Shown here piece after piece: positions 36,193-48,757 of a DNA stretch of 64,000 nucleotides. Where the stretch lies: NCBI RefSeq assembly GCF_900100295.1, contig NZ_FNEV01000001.1, positions 310,001-374,000 of the forward strand. The letters run 5' to 3'. The first letter of the stretch is position 1, and each line of letters begins with the position of its first letter. The DNA is from Salimicrobium halophilum (GTDB lineage: Bacteria; Bacillota; Bacilli; Bacillales; Halobacillaceae). The notes below the pieces were generated by a model. The model ran no database searches, was not told the origin of the DNA, and saw only the letters and a program-made list of their open reading frames with translations. The translations under genes were made by a program, and so were the position numbers.

Positions 36193-37188
36193 ATGAAAGC
36201 GATTGTACATGAAAATAAATCGGGCATCCCTGGACTTTCCTACAGAGAGATGGAGAAGCCTGAGATAAGCTCTGAAGAATGCCTTTTAAAGGTGAATGTA
36301 GGAGGATTGAACAGAAGGGATGTAGCAGTCATCGAAAACAAACATGACCCTGACAGCGGGCCTTTCATTCCGGGTTCAGACGCTTTCGGTGTGGTAGCAG
36401 AAGCAGGAGAAGGCGTTACGAGTGTCAGTGAAGGAGATGAAGTCGTTGTTTACCCAGGGCTTGGTTGGGATGAGAAAAGTGATGCTCCCCCTAAAGGATA
36501 TGAAATCGTAGGTTTTCCGGATGATGGGACTTTTGCTGAGCATATTAAAATTCCAGCGAAGAACTTGGCGAAAAAACCCGGCCATCTAACATCGGAAGAA
36601 GCGGGTGTCCTTTCCTTGGCTGCATTGACGGCTTACCGCGTCTTATTCACACGGGCCAACATCCAAAAAGGGGATACTATTCTTTTGCCGGGAATAGGCA
36701 GTGGGGTACTTACGTTTGCCTTGAAGTTTGCGAAGGCTATCGGAGCAAGAGTCATTGTGACATCAAGGTCTGAGGATAAGCAGAAACAGGCGCTTGAACT
36801 GGGAGCAGACAAGGCCATTGATACTTACGAAGATTGGAATGCTGCTCTCGCTGAAGAGACTGTCGACGTTGTAGTGGAGAGCATCGGAAAGCAGACATTC
36901 CAGAAATCCATTGACATAGTGAGAAGAGGCGGTACAATCGTCACTTTCGGAGCTACGACGGAGGATATCATTGAACTTGATATTCGCAGTTTCTTTTATG
37001 GGCAATACAACCTTCTCGGTTCAACGATGGGCAGTATGGAAGAATGGAAAGAAATGCTGCAATTCGTGGAAGAAAAAGATATCCGTCCTGTCATGGATAA
37101 GATCTTTGATGCAACAGACTGCCAAGAAGCGTTTGCTTACATCAAAGAATCCAAGAACCTGGGGAAATTAGGACTGAAATTTAATTAA
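36193..37188 (+). CDS. Zinc-type alcohol dehydrogenase/quinone oxidoreductase (MDR) family
   Basis: 331 residues. GroES-like N-terminal half (GLNRRDVAVIEN, PGSDAFGVVAEAGEGV) and a Rossmann half with the NADPH motif LLPGIGSGVLTFALKFAKAIG. The structural zinc cysteines are lacking, which is common for quinone-reductase-like MDR proteins. YogA of B. subtilis is a similar protein. Substrate unknown. AAAGGAG precedes the ATG. A Ter-like element follows its stop. Confidence 0.85.
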   Translation: MKAIVHENKSGIPGLSYREMEKPEISSEECLLKVNVGGLNRRDVAVIENKHDPDSGPFIPGSDAFGVVAEAGEGVTSVSEGDEVVVYPGLGWDEKSDAPPKGYEIVGFPDDGTFAEHIKIPAKNLAKKPGHLTSEEAGVLSLAALTAYRVLFTRANIQKGDTILLPGIGSGVLTFALKFAKAIGARVIVTSRSEDKQKQALELGADKAIDTYEDWNAALAEETVDVVVESIGKQTFQKSIDIVRRGGTIVTFGATTEDIIELDIRSFFYGQYNLLGSTMGSMEEWKEMLQFVEEKDIRPVMDKIFDATDCQEAFAYIKESKNLGKLGLKFN

Positions 37189-37194
37189 TCTTCA

Positions 37195-37212
37195 TACTTA
37201 GTAGTAACTCCG
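37195..37212 (-). repeat. Ter-like element B, upstream of the RTP-like gene
   Basis: Minus-strand core CGGAGTTACTACTAAGTA, with the following TGAAGATTAA also resembling element C. It lies 98 bases before the RTP-like start codon and 2.5 kb left of dif, in the same orientation as element A and inverted to C and D. In B. subtilis two Ter sites lie just upstream of rtp. Confidence 0.7.
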
Positions 37213-37241
37213 ATACCCAAAAATAATAAAAACCAATATGT

Positions 37242-37253
37242 GAACAGATGTTC
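37242..37253 (+). promoter_or_regulatory. Candidate LexA box before the RTP-like gene
   Basis: The perfect dyad GAACAGATGTTC fits 12 of 14 positions of the Bacillus SOS box CGAACRNRYGTTYC. A TAAAAT box lies about 30 bases downstream at 37284, so LexA there would cover the -35 region. Confidence 0.5.
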
Positions 37254-37309
37254 TTATTTGTTTCTTTCCCCTCTTCGCTATTGTAAAATATAGAGAGGAG
37301 GGGAGTTTT

Positions 37310-37690
37310 ATGAGCCACAAAAATAATCCGAAAAAGTTTGCACTGAATATGAGTGCAGCTCAATTCACGAAATTTTATATCATGCATTTATTGCAGGTAA
37401 GCCAACCTATGATCAGTGAACATTTCAAAAAAGAATTCAAAACATTGACGAAAAATTGGATTCCAGCTCCTTCAACATTGCTTGATACACTACATGAAAT
37501 GACAAAAGAAGGTCTGTTGCATAGAAAAGAAGATTACAAATCATATGAAAAGAAAAGACAAAAAGTGTACTGGTACTATTTGACTGACTCCGGAAGAGAA
37601 GAATTTGAAGTGTTGAAGAAAAGATATAAAATTTTATTTGAAGAACAGCAGCAAATATTAAACAAAATTATGAGAGATATCTATAAGTAA
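37310..37690 (+). CDS. rtp: RTP-like replication terminator protein (winged helix)
   Basis: 126 residues, no cysteine. A basic arm (MSHKNNPKKFALN) is followed by a helix QFTKFYIMHLLQ, a winged-helix body (ISEHFKKEFKTL, TLLDTLHEMTKEGLLHR, KVYWYYLTDSG) and a long C-terminal helix for dimerisation. Length and helix order agree with B. subtilis RTP (122 residues; I recall AFLKLYMITM and SLHELLDDGILKQ at the same places). RTP binds Ter sites and arrests forks from one side. PadR-type regulators share this fold and are the main alternative. The Ter-like element just upstream and dif 2 kb away favour RTP. GAGGAGGGGAG precedes the ATG. Confidence 0.62.
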   Translation: MSHKNNPKKFALNMSAAQFTKFYIMHLLQVSQPMISEHFKKEFKTLTKNWIPAPSTLLDTLHEMTKEGLLHRKEDYKSYEKKRQKVYWYYLTDSGREEFEVLKKRYKILFEEQQQILNKIMRDIYK

Positions 37691-37707
37691 GGAGTAGGAG
37701 ATCAACA

Positions 37708-38709
37708 GTGAAATTAAGCGTTCTTGATCAGGCACCGATTTCTATAGGAGAGCACGCTGAAACCTCACTGAGGTGTTCAGTAGAGTTGGCTATGCATACA
37801 GAATCCCTCGGTTTCCATAGATACTGGATGGCTGAACATCATAATACGAATGGGCTCGCCAGTTCTGCACCTGAAATAGCTATAAGTCAGATATTGCATC
37901 ATACTGAGACTTTAAGAGTAGGCTCTGGGGGTGTCCTTCTTCCACAATACAGCCCATTAAAGGTGGCCGAAACGTTCAGAATGCTCGAGGCATTTTACCC
38001 CGCGCGAGTCGATCTCGGATTAGGGAGGTCTCCGGGTGGTGGGCAGAAGACGAGGGCTGCATTAACCGATGGTCTCAACAAGCCACTGAGTTCTTTTTCC
38101 AGACAAGTGAAGGAGCTCCAGCAATTTTTACACGATGAATTACCCAAAGGGCATGATTATTTCGGGGTAAAAGCGAAACCTGCGACACAAAGAAACCCTG
38201 AAGTATGGGTGCTTGGCCTTTCGGAACGGGGAGCAAAGCATGCAGCGCTGAACGGAACCGGGTTCACGTATGGATATTTTATAAGCCCCTCTAAAGCGAG
38301 AGAAGCAATAGATACGTACAGAGAACGTTTCACGCCCAAATTCGATATGAAACACCCTAGAGTGACGATGTGTATTTTTGCAGTATGTGCAGACACTGAG
38401 GAAGAAGCTGAATTTCTTGCCAAAAGCCAGGATCACTGGTTGCTACAAGTAGAACAAGGGTTGGATACCCGGGTGTATCCGCCTGAAGAAATTGACCTCA
38501 GTGATGTAACAGATGAACAGAGAATAAAAATAGAAACCAATCGCAAAAGATGCCTGATAGGGACTCCTTCGCAGGTAGCTGAACAACTGAAGGACTTGTC
38601 TGAGGAATATCAGGTTGATGAGTTTTTACTTATCACTAACATTTTTGACTTCGAAAAGAAAAAGATGTCTTACAAAAAAATTAAACAGGCTGTAGATGCT
38701 TTACAGTAA
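37708..38709 (+). CDS. LLM-class flavin-dependent monooxygenase (luciferase-like)
   Basis: 333 residues of the bacterial luciferase-like family, TIM barrel. Marks are LDQAPISIGEH near the start, RYWMAEHHNTNGLASSAPEI near residue 40 and RVDLGLGRSPGG near 110, all typical of the single-component group such as B. subtilis YwcH. It uses reduced flavin to oxidise an unknown substrate. GTG start with AAGGAGTAGGAG upstream, 17 bases after the RTP-like gene, so perhaps co-transcribed. Confidence 0.88.
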   Translation: MKLSVLDQAPISIGEHAETSLRCSVELAMHTESLGFHRYWMAEHHNTNGLASSAPEIAISQILHHTETLRVGSGGVLLPQYSPLKVAETFRMLEAFYPARVDLGLGRSPGGGQKTRAALTDGLNKPLSSFSRQVKELQQFLHDELPKGHDYFGVKAKPATQRNPEVWVLGLSERGAKHAALNGTGFTYGYFISPSKAREAIDTYRERFTPKFDMKHPRVTMCIFAVCADTEEEAEFLAKSQDHWLLQVEQGLDTRVYPPEEIDLSDVTDEQRIKIETNRKRCLIGTPSQVAEQLKDLSEEYQVDEFLLITNIFDFEKKKMSYKKIKQAVDALQ

Positions 38710-38736
38710 GCATCAGCAAGCAAGAAAGGAATTAAT

Positions 38737-39576
38737 ATGAAAAACATAGGTACCATCCAAAAAGGAACGATAAATAGCAACAACATGGTTAATATCGGAG
38801 GGCAGACAATTCCGATTGAAACGTCAGAGAGCACTTTTAAAGAAAACGAAGAAGTACAAGTGTTTCTTTATTTGAACAAAGAAGGAAATCTCGTGGCAAG
38901 TGAAACACTTCCAGAAGCGACCGTCGATTCATTCGGGTGGGCGGAAGTAGTAAGTATCCTGCCTCATTTGGGAGCTTTTGTGAACATAGGAGTCGAAGGT
39001 AAAGACATTCTTGTCTCAAAAGATGAACTTCCTGCGTTCAAATCCGTTTGGCCGAAAGAAGGAGACCATTTGTTCGTTTCTTTGGAAAGAGATAAAAAAG
39101 GAAGGCTTGAAGCGAAACCTATTACGGAAGAAGAAGTTATGGAGGATTTAGAGAAAGCTCCAGAAGAGTTACTGAATAAAGAAGCTGCCGTACGGGTTTA
39201 TAAAGCGACAAAAGCTGGGACAGCAGTACTCACGGAAGAAGGGTACCGTGGATTCATTCACCCTGATGAACGAAAAGAAGAACCACGCTTAGGAGAAGAT
39301 CTGACTGCACGTGTCATTGCTGTCAAAGAAGATGGAACATTGAATCTATCTTTGCGACCGGTAAAAAAATGGAGTCAGAAAGAAGATGCAGAACTCATTT
39401 ATGAATATCTGGAAGATAACGATGGTGTTATGTATTTCACGGACAAAAGTGATGCTACGGAAATCCGGGACACATTCAACATCAGTAAATCAGCATTCAA
39501 ACGAGCGCTAGGTAAATTGATGAAAGAAGATAAAGTTATACAGGAACAAGATCGGACCGTCATTAAGCACACATAA
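38737..39576 (+). CDS. cvfB: CvfB/YitL-like S1-domain RNA-binding protein
   Basis: 279 residues with tandem S1-type OB folds (FGWAEVVSILPHLGAFVNIG; GYRGFIHPDERKEEPRLGED) and a C-terminal winged helix (FNISKSAFKRALGKLMKEDK). The layout matches CvfB of Staphylococcus and YitL of B. subtilis, which bind RNA and influence virulence or gene expression. AAAGGAAT precedes the ATG. It is the last plus-strand gene before dif. Confidence 0.9.
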   Translation: MKNIGTIQKGTINSNNMVNIGGQTIPIETSESTFKENEEVQVFLYLNKEGNLVASETLPEATVDSFGWAEVVSILPHLGAFVNIGVEGKDILVSKDELPAFKSVWPKEGDHLFVSLERDKKGRLEAKPITEEEVMEDLEKAPEELLNKEAAVRVYKATKAGTAVLTEEGYRGFIHPDERKEEPRLGEDLTARVIAVKEDGTLNLSLRPVKKWSQKEDAELIYEYLEDNDGVMYFTDKSDATEIRDTFNISKSAFKRALGKLMKEDKVIQEQDRTVIKHT

Positions 39577-39582
39577 ATTCAG

Positions 39583-39616
39583 CAGCAGTGATTTCTATAT
39601 TACTGCTGTATTTTAT
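39583..39616 (+). terminator. Terminator after cvfB
   Basis: CAGCAGT/ACTGCTG stem with a 12-base loop and TATTTTAT after it; imperfect T run. Confidence 0.65.
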
Positions 39617-39682
39617 ATCTAAAGATTAAGAAGAGAAGAGTGTAAGCAACAAAAAAGCACCTTGTATGTTTTAATAAATTTC

Positions 39683-39716
<34 letters not shown>

Positions 39717-39802
39717 CTGAAATGTGTTCACTCATCTCAAAATGCAAGTTTACTCTTGATAGTGAGACAAAGATTAATTAATGATGGTTTTGTTTTTGAT
39801 TT

Positions 39803-39820
39803 CGGAGTTACTACTATGTA
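39803..39820 (+). repeat. Ter-like element C, 90 bp right of dif
   Basis: Plus-strand core CGGAGTTACTACTATGTA. Its CTATGTA equals the core of the B. subtilis Ter consensus as I recall it. Together with the flanking TGAAG it is the inverse of element B over about 40 bases. Orientation is the same as D and opposite to A and B. Confidence 0.7.
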
Positions 39821-39832
39821 TGAAGTTAAATA

Positions 39833-39870
39833 AACAACTCCCTGATACATTTGTAACGGGAGTTGTTTTT
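39833..39870. terminator. Terminator at the convergence of cvfB and the sulfolipid operon
   Basis: AACAACTCCC/GGGAGTTGTT stem, 15-base loop, TTTTTTATTT on the plus side and TTTATTT on the minus side. Confidence 0.75.
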
Positions 39871-40985
39871 TATTTGGATATTGAAATTGTTTTTCTATAC
39901 AGTTCTAAAATCTGTTCGGATGGTTTATCCCACCCGTATTTCTCAGCTTCGTTTCTCGCGTTTTCACTTAAAGACTGAAGCAAGTCTGGATCTTCCAGTT
40001 TCTGTACGGCATCAATCATGCTTTCGGTGTTTTCATTTTCGAATAACAATCCTGTCTCACCATCGACGACTTGTTCCTGGGTCGGTCCACTATGTGCGGC
40101 AATTACAGGTAGTCCTGAAGCCATCGCTTCTAGTATGACTAGACCGAGCGTTTCCGTTATCGAAGGAAAAATCATCGCATCTCCTGTAGCAAAGGCTTCT
40201 GCGAGTTCTTCCCCATGTAGATTCCCGGTAAATATCGTTTTGGTTCCCTCGAACTGCTTCTCGAGTTGTTCACGGATTGGTCCATCTCCGATTATAGCTA
40301 GAGATATATCATCTCTTTGTTCTAACAACGGTTTGATTTTATGGATTTCCTTTTCAGGAGCAAGACGTCCGACGAATACGAGCAGCTTATCATCGACATT
40401 CCCATTGGATAAACGACTTCTCATCTGCTCAGACTTCCGTTCAGGATGAAAATGATCGATAGCTACACCACGTTTCCATACTTCGAGGTTATGGAACCTC
40501 TTCTGCTGTAATTCTTTGAGTATGGCATGTGAAGTGCATACGTTCACGTGTGCATAACTGTGAAGCTTTTTGAAATACCACCAGAAAAGAGGTTTGAACG
40601 GATACAGGTTATAAAAATCCAGGTATTTCGGTACGTGCGTATGATAAGAAGCAAGCAAAGGCAAACCGAGTTTATTGGCATAATAAACGCCTGAAACGCC
40701 GACGAGCGCAGGGTTTACTACGTGTACAATATCCGGGCTATGTTTTTTCAGAAGCGCTTCAACCTTTTTGGAAGGAAGAGAAAAATACTTCGAAGAATAC
40801 ACCGGAAGTTTCGTCGGTTTTATCCCTTCCACTATAGCCCCGTCAAACTCTTTCACTCCGAGATCCGGAGCAATAACTACTACTTCATGGCCTTGTTTGT
40901 GTATATACGTAATAGCCTCCTTCAGACGGGTTACAACCCCGTCTGTAGAAGGCAAAAATGTTTCTGTTACTATAACAATTTTCAA
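39870..40985 (-). CDS. GT4-family glycosyltransferase, probable sulfolipid (SQDG) synthase SqdX/SQD2-like
   Basis: 371 residues of a GT-B glycosyltransferase. The N-terminal TETFLPSTDGVVTRL and ASYHTHVPKYLDFY match the SQD2/SqdX type; the C-terminal donor domain has FVGRLAPEKEI and the EX7E segment PSITETLGLVILEAMASGLPV. In that family UDP-sulfoquinovose is the donor and diacylglycerol the acceptor at the membrane. Fifteen bases upstream lies the UDP-sulfoquinovose synthase gene, which decides the call; alone it could be another lipid glycosyltransferase. Confidence 0.8.
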   Translation of the reverse strand: MKIVIVTETFLPSTDGVVTRLKEAITYIHKQGHEVVVIAPDLGVKEFDGAIVEGIKPTKLPVYSSKYFSLPSKKVEALLKKHSPDIVHVVNPALVGVSGVYYANKLGLPLLASYHTHVPKYLDFYNLYPFKPLFWWYFKKLHSYAHVNVCTSHAILKELQQKRFHNLEVWKRGVAIDHFHPERKSEQMRSRLSNGNVDDKLLVFVGRLAPEKEIHKIKPLLEQRDDISLAIIGDGPIREQLEKQFEGTKTIFTGNLHGEELAEAFATGDAMIFPSITETLGLVILEAMASGLPVIAAHSGPTQEQVVDGETGLLFENENTESMIDAVQKLEDPDLLQSLSENARNEAEKYGWDKPSEQILELYRKTISISK

Positions 40986-41000
40986 GTGAAATACCCCGCT

Positions 41001-42167
<1,167 letters not shown>

Positions 42168-42231
42168 TCAACATACATTCATAGAATAACATTATCGTGA
42201 CATAAAGCGCCATTATTTCGAGAAAAGACAT

Positions 42232-44670
42232 TTATTCCCACGTAGGTTTTTCATACTCTACTTTACGTCGCGCACCTACTACTTCCCCATTTTGTTCGGT
42301 ATCAACCACAAAAGTTCCATTACTATATCTATCTTTCGTGCGATACTGGAAAGGCTCTACCTGCAGCATGTCCCTCTCAGTAAATATATCTACCACCGAT
42401 TTTTTAGGAAGAATAAGCAAGCGGACCAGCTGGTGCGGGTTTTTCTTAAGTTCTCTGAAAACGATGATGCCCCGATTCGCCCTGGATCCTTTCTCGAATT
42501 CGTTCAGATCCATCCGTTTGACAGCTCCTCGTTGCGAAACGACAAAGACGATGTTCGCTTCCTCCGGATCGAATACCTGGCCGGAAACGACGGCTTCTCC
42601 GTCTTTCAAATGAATTCCTTTAACCCCAGCAGCTCTGGGACCGACAGGATTCACTTCGTTTTCTTCAAACCTTAAACAGTAGCCCTTGTCGGAGGCTATC
42701 ATGATATCTTTTCCACCGCCGGATCGTTGGACGGAAACGACTTCATCATCTTTTTTGGTGTTGATCGCCACTAATGGTTTGGAGTGACGTTGAGCCTGAT
42801 ATTCTTTCAACATGGTTCGCTTAACCATCCCGTTTTTCGTGACAAAAACAAGATAGTCCTCTGTATCAAAGTGACGGACAGGGACTGCTTCGATGATTTT
42901 CTCTCCCACTTCAATAGGTACGAGGTTCGCTACGTGCTGTCCAAGATCTTTCCACCGGATATCAGGCAATTTGTGAACTGGAATATACAGATATTTCCCG
43001 AGGTTGGTAAACAACAGCAACGTATCTGTAGTATTTATTTCTATCAGCCTCTGCAAATGATCTCCCTCTTTCAGTGGGAGGTCCTCTTCCTGGGAAGCAG
43101 TATAGGAACGGAGACTTGTTCTCTTCACATAACCGTCTTTTGTAACAGAAGCTAGCACATCTTCACTTGCCACGGTCACTTCCAGGTCGACTTTCAGCTC
43201 TTCCACCTTCTCTTCGATCACGGTCCGTCTTTCATCTTTATATTCTTTCTTTATTTTGCGTAGATCACTCTTGATTTCTTTCAAGAGCTTGTTTTCATCT
43301 GCGAGAATCTCTTCTAATGTTTTGATGGTCTGCTGAAGTTCTTCAGCCTCTTGTTCGAGAGAAGTGATATCAGTATTCGTCAATCTATAAAGCTGCAAGG
43401 TTACAATCGCCTCAGCTTGAGCCTCCGAAAAGGAATAGGCATTCTTCAGTTTTTCTTTTGCATCGCTCTTATCTTTGGAGGCACGGATCGTACTGATCAC
43501 TTCATCAAGGATAGAAATCGCTTTGATGAGGCCTTCTACAATATGAGCTCTGTTTTTCGCTTTCTCCAAATCGTAATTCGCCTGATTCGTGACTACCTCT
43601 TTCTGATGAGTAATGTAAGAATCAAGGATCATAGGAAGAGACATCAGCTTGGGCGAACGATCAGAAATCGCTACCATATTAAAACTGTAAGATACCTGAA
43701 GGTCTGTATGCTTATATAAATAGTTCAGGATGCCTTCACTGTTCGCTTCTTTCTTCAATTCGATGACGATCCTTAGTCCGGTACGATCCGTCTCATCACG
43801 AACTTCTGCAATTCCTTCGACTTTCTTATCTATCCGCAACTCATCCATACGCTTAACCATCGTCGCTTTATTGACATCGTAAGGCACTTCATCGATCACA
43901 ATTTGTTCTTTACCGCCCTTGATCCGTTCAATTTCGGCTTTACCACGGACAATGATTTTCCCTTTTCCGTTCTCATACGCTTCCTTAAGGCCTTCTTTTC
44001 CCTGGATGATTCCACCTGTCGGAAAGTCAGGTCCGGGGAGCTTCGTCATCAGCTTATCCACAGAAGCCTCAGGGGAATCTATCCGCATAATAACAGCATC
44101 GATAACTTCCTCCAGGCGATGAGGTGGAATTTCGGTAGCATAACCGGCAGATATACCGGTGGAGCCATTCACTAATAAATTGGGGAACTTAGCTGGCAGG
44201 ACCGTAGGCTCTTCAATGGTATCGTCGAAGTTCGGGATATGCTCGACCGTATTCTTCTGAATATCCCTGAGCAATTCCGTGGAGATCCCTGCGAGCCTCG
44301 CTTCCGTATAACGCATTGCGGCCGGTGGGTCTCCGTCGATACTTCCATTGTTGCCGTGCATTTCAACGAGGGGATATCTGACTTTCCAACTCTGACTGAG
44401 TCGGACCATCGCTTCATAAACCGAGGAGTCTCCGTGAGGGTGATAGTTCCCGATGACGGTACCGACCGTCTTCGCCGACTTTCTGTATGGTTTATCCGCT
44501 GTATTCTTTTCCTGCTGCATAGCATAAAGAATTCTTCGCTGAACAGGCTTCAGCCCGTCCCTGGCATCAGGGAGCGCGCGTTCCTGAATAATGTATTTAC
44601 TATATCGTCCAAATCTGTCTCCTAATACTTCTTCAAGTGGTAGATCTAAAAGCCTTTCCGTTTCAGCCAT
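42232..44670 (-). CDS. parC: DNA topoisomerase IV subunit A
   Basis: 812 residues. The winged-helix domain has the catalytic tyrosine in [10 protein letters not shown] near residue 120, and the quinolone region reads [17 protein letters not shown]. The C-terminal beta-pinwheel follows from about residue 500 (repeats such as [12 protein letters not shown] and [10 protein letters not shown]). ParC with ParE unlinks daughter chromosomes, the last step after termination. AGGAGG precedes the ATG. It is 15 bases downstream of parE. Confidence 0.97.
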   Translation of the reverse strand: MAETERLLDLPLEEVLGDRFGRYSKYIIQERALPDARDGLKPVQRRILYAMQQEKNTADKPYRKSAKTVGTVIGNYHPHGDSSVYEAMVRLSQSWKVRYPLVEMHGNNGSIDGDPPAAMRYTEARLAGISTELLRDIQKNTVEHIPNFDDTIEEPTVLPAKFPNLLVNGSTGISAGYATEIPPHRLEEVIDAVIMRIDSPEASVDKLMTKLPGPDFPTGGIIQGKEGLKEAYENGKGKIIVRGKAEIERIKGGKEQIVIDEVPYDVNKATMVKRMDELRIDKKVEGIAEVRDETDRTGLRIVIELKKEANSEGILNYLYKHTDLQVSYSFNMVAISDRSPKLMSLPMILDSYITHQKEVVTNQANYDLEKAKNRAHIVEGLIKAISILDEVISTIRASKDKSDAKEKLKNAYSFSEAQAEAIVTLQLYRLTNTDITSLEQEAEELQQTIKTLEEILADENKLLKEIKSDLRKIKKEYKDERRTVIEEKVEELKVDLEVTVASEDVLASVTKDGYVKRTSLRSYTASQEEDLPLKEGDHLQRLIEINTTDTLLLFTNLGKYLYIPVHKLPDIRWKDLGQHVANLVPIEVGEKIIEAVPVRHFDTEDYLVFVTKNGMVKRTMLKEYQAQRHSKPLVAINTKKDDEVVSVQRSGGGKDIMIASDKGYCLRFEENEVNPVGPRAAGVKGIHLKDGEAVVSGQVFDPEEANIVFVVSQRGAVKRMDLNEFEKGSRANRGIIVFRELKKNPHQLVRLLILPKKSVVDIFTERDMLQVEPFQYRTKDRYSNGTFVVDTEQNGEVVGARRKVEYEKPTWE

Positions 44671-44685
44671 AAAAACTTCCTCCTG

Positions 44686-46671
<1,986 letters not shown>

Positions 46672-46687
46672 TTATACTTCTATATTA

Positions 46688-46699
46688 GAACAAACGTTC
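46688..46699 (-). promoter_or_regulatory. Candidate LexA box before parE
   Basis: The dyad GAACAAACGTTC fits 12 of 14 positions of CGAACRNRYGTTYC. parE-parC belongs to the LexA regulon in B. subtilis as I recall. Confidence 0.55.
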
Positions 46700-46784
46700 G
46701 TAAATGTAAACGTAAACCTTATCGCTCGTTATATTGTAGCTTTTTTTGGATGATAAAAAAAGTTATTTATTGCTAAATAAGAAA

Positions 46785-46807
46785 AACCCCCTAGGAGAAA
46801 GGGGGTT
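46785..46807 (-). terminator. Terminator of yneT
   Basis: AACCCCCT/AGGGGGTT stem with T5 on the minus strand, overlapping the yneT stop codon. Confidence 0.85.
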
Positions 46808-47219
46808 ATACCATCATAGCATGGGCTACTTTAATGCACGTATCCATGATAACAGTCTGATTACTGTTTTTAAGGATTTTGTCGGCTTCGGGATGAAAAA
46901 CTCCCTGCTGTGCCCAAAATGCTTTAGCATTCTTCTCTTTTGCTTCTTCAGCGACCTCAGGCAAAAACTCAGAACGTCTGAATACATTGATGATATCAAT
47001 ATCTTCCTCCACTTCCTTGAGCGAGGAGACTGCTTTTTCACCTAAAGACTCGCTGATGTTGGGATTCACGGGAATGATTTTATATCCCGCTTTCTGCATT
47101 GCTTCACTGACTTGATAAGACGTCCTGTGCGGCTGATCGGATAACCCGACAACCGCTATGGTCGAGGACGACTTCAACACTTCAGCAATCACTTCCTGAT
47201 CGGGGTTGGTAAAACTCAT
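46806..47219 (-). CDS. yneT: CoA-binding domain protein YneT
   Basis: 137 residues, a single Rossmann CoA-binding fold. The motif TIAVVGLSDQPHRTSYQVSE near residue 20, YKIIPVNPNISESLGEK near 47 and FWAQQGVFHPEA near 102 are typical (NP and QQGV shared with acyl-CoA synthetase N-domains). Function unknown. In B. subtilis it likewise sits between plsY and parE; here the opuF pair is inserted between yneT and plsY. Confidence 0.9.
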   Translation of the reverse strand: MSFTNPDQEVIAEVLKSSSTIAVVGLSDQPHRTSYQVSEAMQKAGYKIIPVNPNISESLGEKAVSSLKEVEEDIDIINVFRRSEFLPEVAEEAKEKNAKAFWAQQGVFHPEADKILKNSNQTVIMDTCIKVAHAMMV

Positions 47220-47230
47220 GACATAACCTC

Positions 47231-48757
47231 CTATTCATTCAATAATCCTTCTTCGATAAGGAATTCTCTGGCAACCTCCGCTGGATCTCTATCTTCATAG
47301 TCCACCTGATAGTTCATTTCCCTCATCTGATCTCCTGTAATCTTACCACCGAGCTGATTTAAAACTTCTTCGATTTCAGGGTACTGATCAAGAGTTTCCT
47401 GTCTCATAAGCGGAGCTCCCTGGTACGGAGGGAACAGATTCTCAGGGTCTTCAAGAACCTTCAAATTCAATTCAACCATGTAACTATCCGTCGCATACGC
47501 ATCGATGATATCCACTTCTCCGTTCTCGATAGCTCCTTGACGCAATCCGGGATCCATCGTTTTCACTTCTCCGAATTCAAGATTGTACAGTTCCTTCATT
47601 CCTTGGTAACCATCCTGTCTATCGTTGAACTCGAGCGTGAACCCGGCGGTTACCTGGTCGTCGATCGGAGCCAAGTCGCCGATCGTCTCGAGGTCATGCT
47701 GCTCTGCAAATTCCTGAGTCGTAGCAACGGCATACGTATTGTTATATTGCATAGGCTCGAGGTAAGCCATATCATATTCTTCAGCCATACCTTCTTTCGC
47801 CTGCTGATATACCTGCTCTGCTTCGTAACTTTCCGGTTGTCGATCAAGCAGGGATACAAGGGCGGTCCCTGTGAATTCAGGATAGATATCGATACTACCC
47901 TCCTGAAGCGCACTGAAGACGAGATCCGTTTTTCCTAAATTAGGCTCGAGTCCTACTTCAATATCCGTCTCTTCCTCGATTAATTGTTCGTACATGTTAA
48001 TCAGAATCGTCGGTTCTGCGTTCAGCTTGGCACCGATGACAAGATCATTTTCTGTTTCTCCGTTAAATACGAGTGGTGTGGTTGCTATCAATACAGCTAC
48101 CGCTAACAATATACCCATCGTACGAATTCCATTTTTTGCTGATGATTTCTCCAGCACACGCAAAATGACATCCAGGAAAATCGCCAGCAATGCCGCCGGA
48201 ATAGCTCCGAGCAGAATAAGGTTCGGATCTCCTCCACGGTCCAGACCTAAAAGGATAAGATCTCCGAGTCCTCCTGCTCCAATCAGGGCGGCAATCGTAG
48301 TTGTACCGACAATGAGTACCATCGACGTTCGAATACCAGCCATGATGACCGGCATAGCCAATGGCAATTCCACTTTCGATAGACGCTTGAAGGAGTTCAT
48401 CCCCATCCCTGTAGCAGCTTCTAGCAGGGAATTATCGACTTCCTTGATTCCCGTGTATGTATTTCTGAGAATAGGTAATAGTCCATATGCGGTCAGCGCG
48501 ATGATGGCCGGGGTCTGGCCGATGCCGAAAAACGGAATGAGAAATGCCAGCACTGCAAGACTTGGAATCGTCTGCAGAATGGCAGCAACCTGTATGATCG
48601 GTTCCGCAGTACGTTCACTTCTTGTCAATAAAAGTCCCAGAGGAACAGCAATCAGCGTAGCGATCACGAGAGAGATGATCGAAATCTGAAGGTGCTCCCA
48701 TATCTTGATCCAAAATTCATCCTGCCTCTGTTCGAACACTTGTATGAATTCATTCAT
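47231..48757 (-). CDS. opuFB: OpuFB-like compatible-solute permease fused to its substrate-binding domain
   Basis: 508 residues. The first 215 form an ABC permease with about six helices and the EAA loop EAATGMGMNSFKRLSKVELPLAMP. From about residue 235 a glycine-betaine-type binding domain follows (IGAKLNAEPTILINMYEQLI, EGSIDIYPEFTGTALV), tethered by the last helix. This fusion is the OpuF type described in Bacillus. It imports osmoprotectants such as glycine betaine under salt stress; the exact ligand is not shown. It overlaps the ATPase gene by four bases. Confidence 0.9.
   Translation of the reverse strand: MNEFIQVFEQRQDEFWIKIWEHLQISIISLVIATLIAVPLGLLLTRSERTAEPIIQVAAILQTIPSLAVLAFLIPFFGIGQTPAIIALTAYGLLPILRNTYTGIKEVDNSLLEAATGMGMNSFKRLSKVELPLAMPVIMAGIRTSMVLIVGTTTIAALIGAGGLGDLILLGLDRGGDPNLILLGAIPAALLAIFLDVILRVLEKSSAKNGIRTMGILLAVAVLIATTPLVFNGETENDLVIGAKLNAEPTILINMYEQLIEEETDIEVGLEPNLGKTDLVFSALQEGSIDIYPEFTGTALVSLLDRQPESYEAEQVYQQAKEGMAEEYDMAYLEPMQYNNTYAVATTQEFAEQHDLETIGDLAPIDDQVTAGFTLEFNDRQDGYQGMKELYNLEFGEVKTMDPGLRQGAIENGEVDIIDAYATDSYMVELNLKVLEDPENLFPPYQGAPLMRQETLDQYPEIEEVLNQLGGKITGDQMREMNYQVDYEDRDPAEVAREFLIEEGLLNE

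Noticed and set aside
39781-39978. Small plus-strand frame across Ter-like element C and the glycosyltransferase end
   Set aside because: It runs through a terminator and antisense coding sequence and has no ribosome binding site.
47994-48689. 231-codon frame opposite opuFB
   Set aside because: Antisense to the conserved permease and binding domains; biased Arg/Ser composition without motifs.
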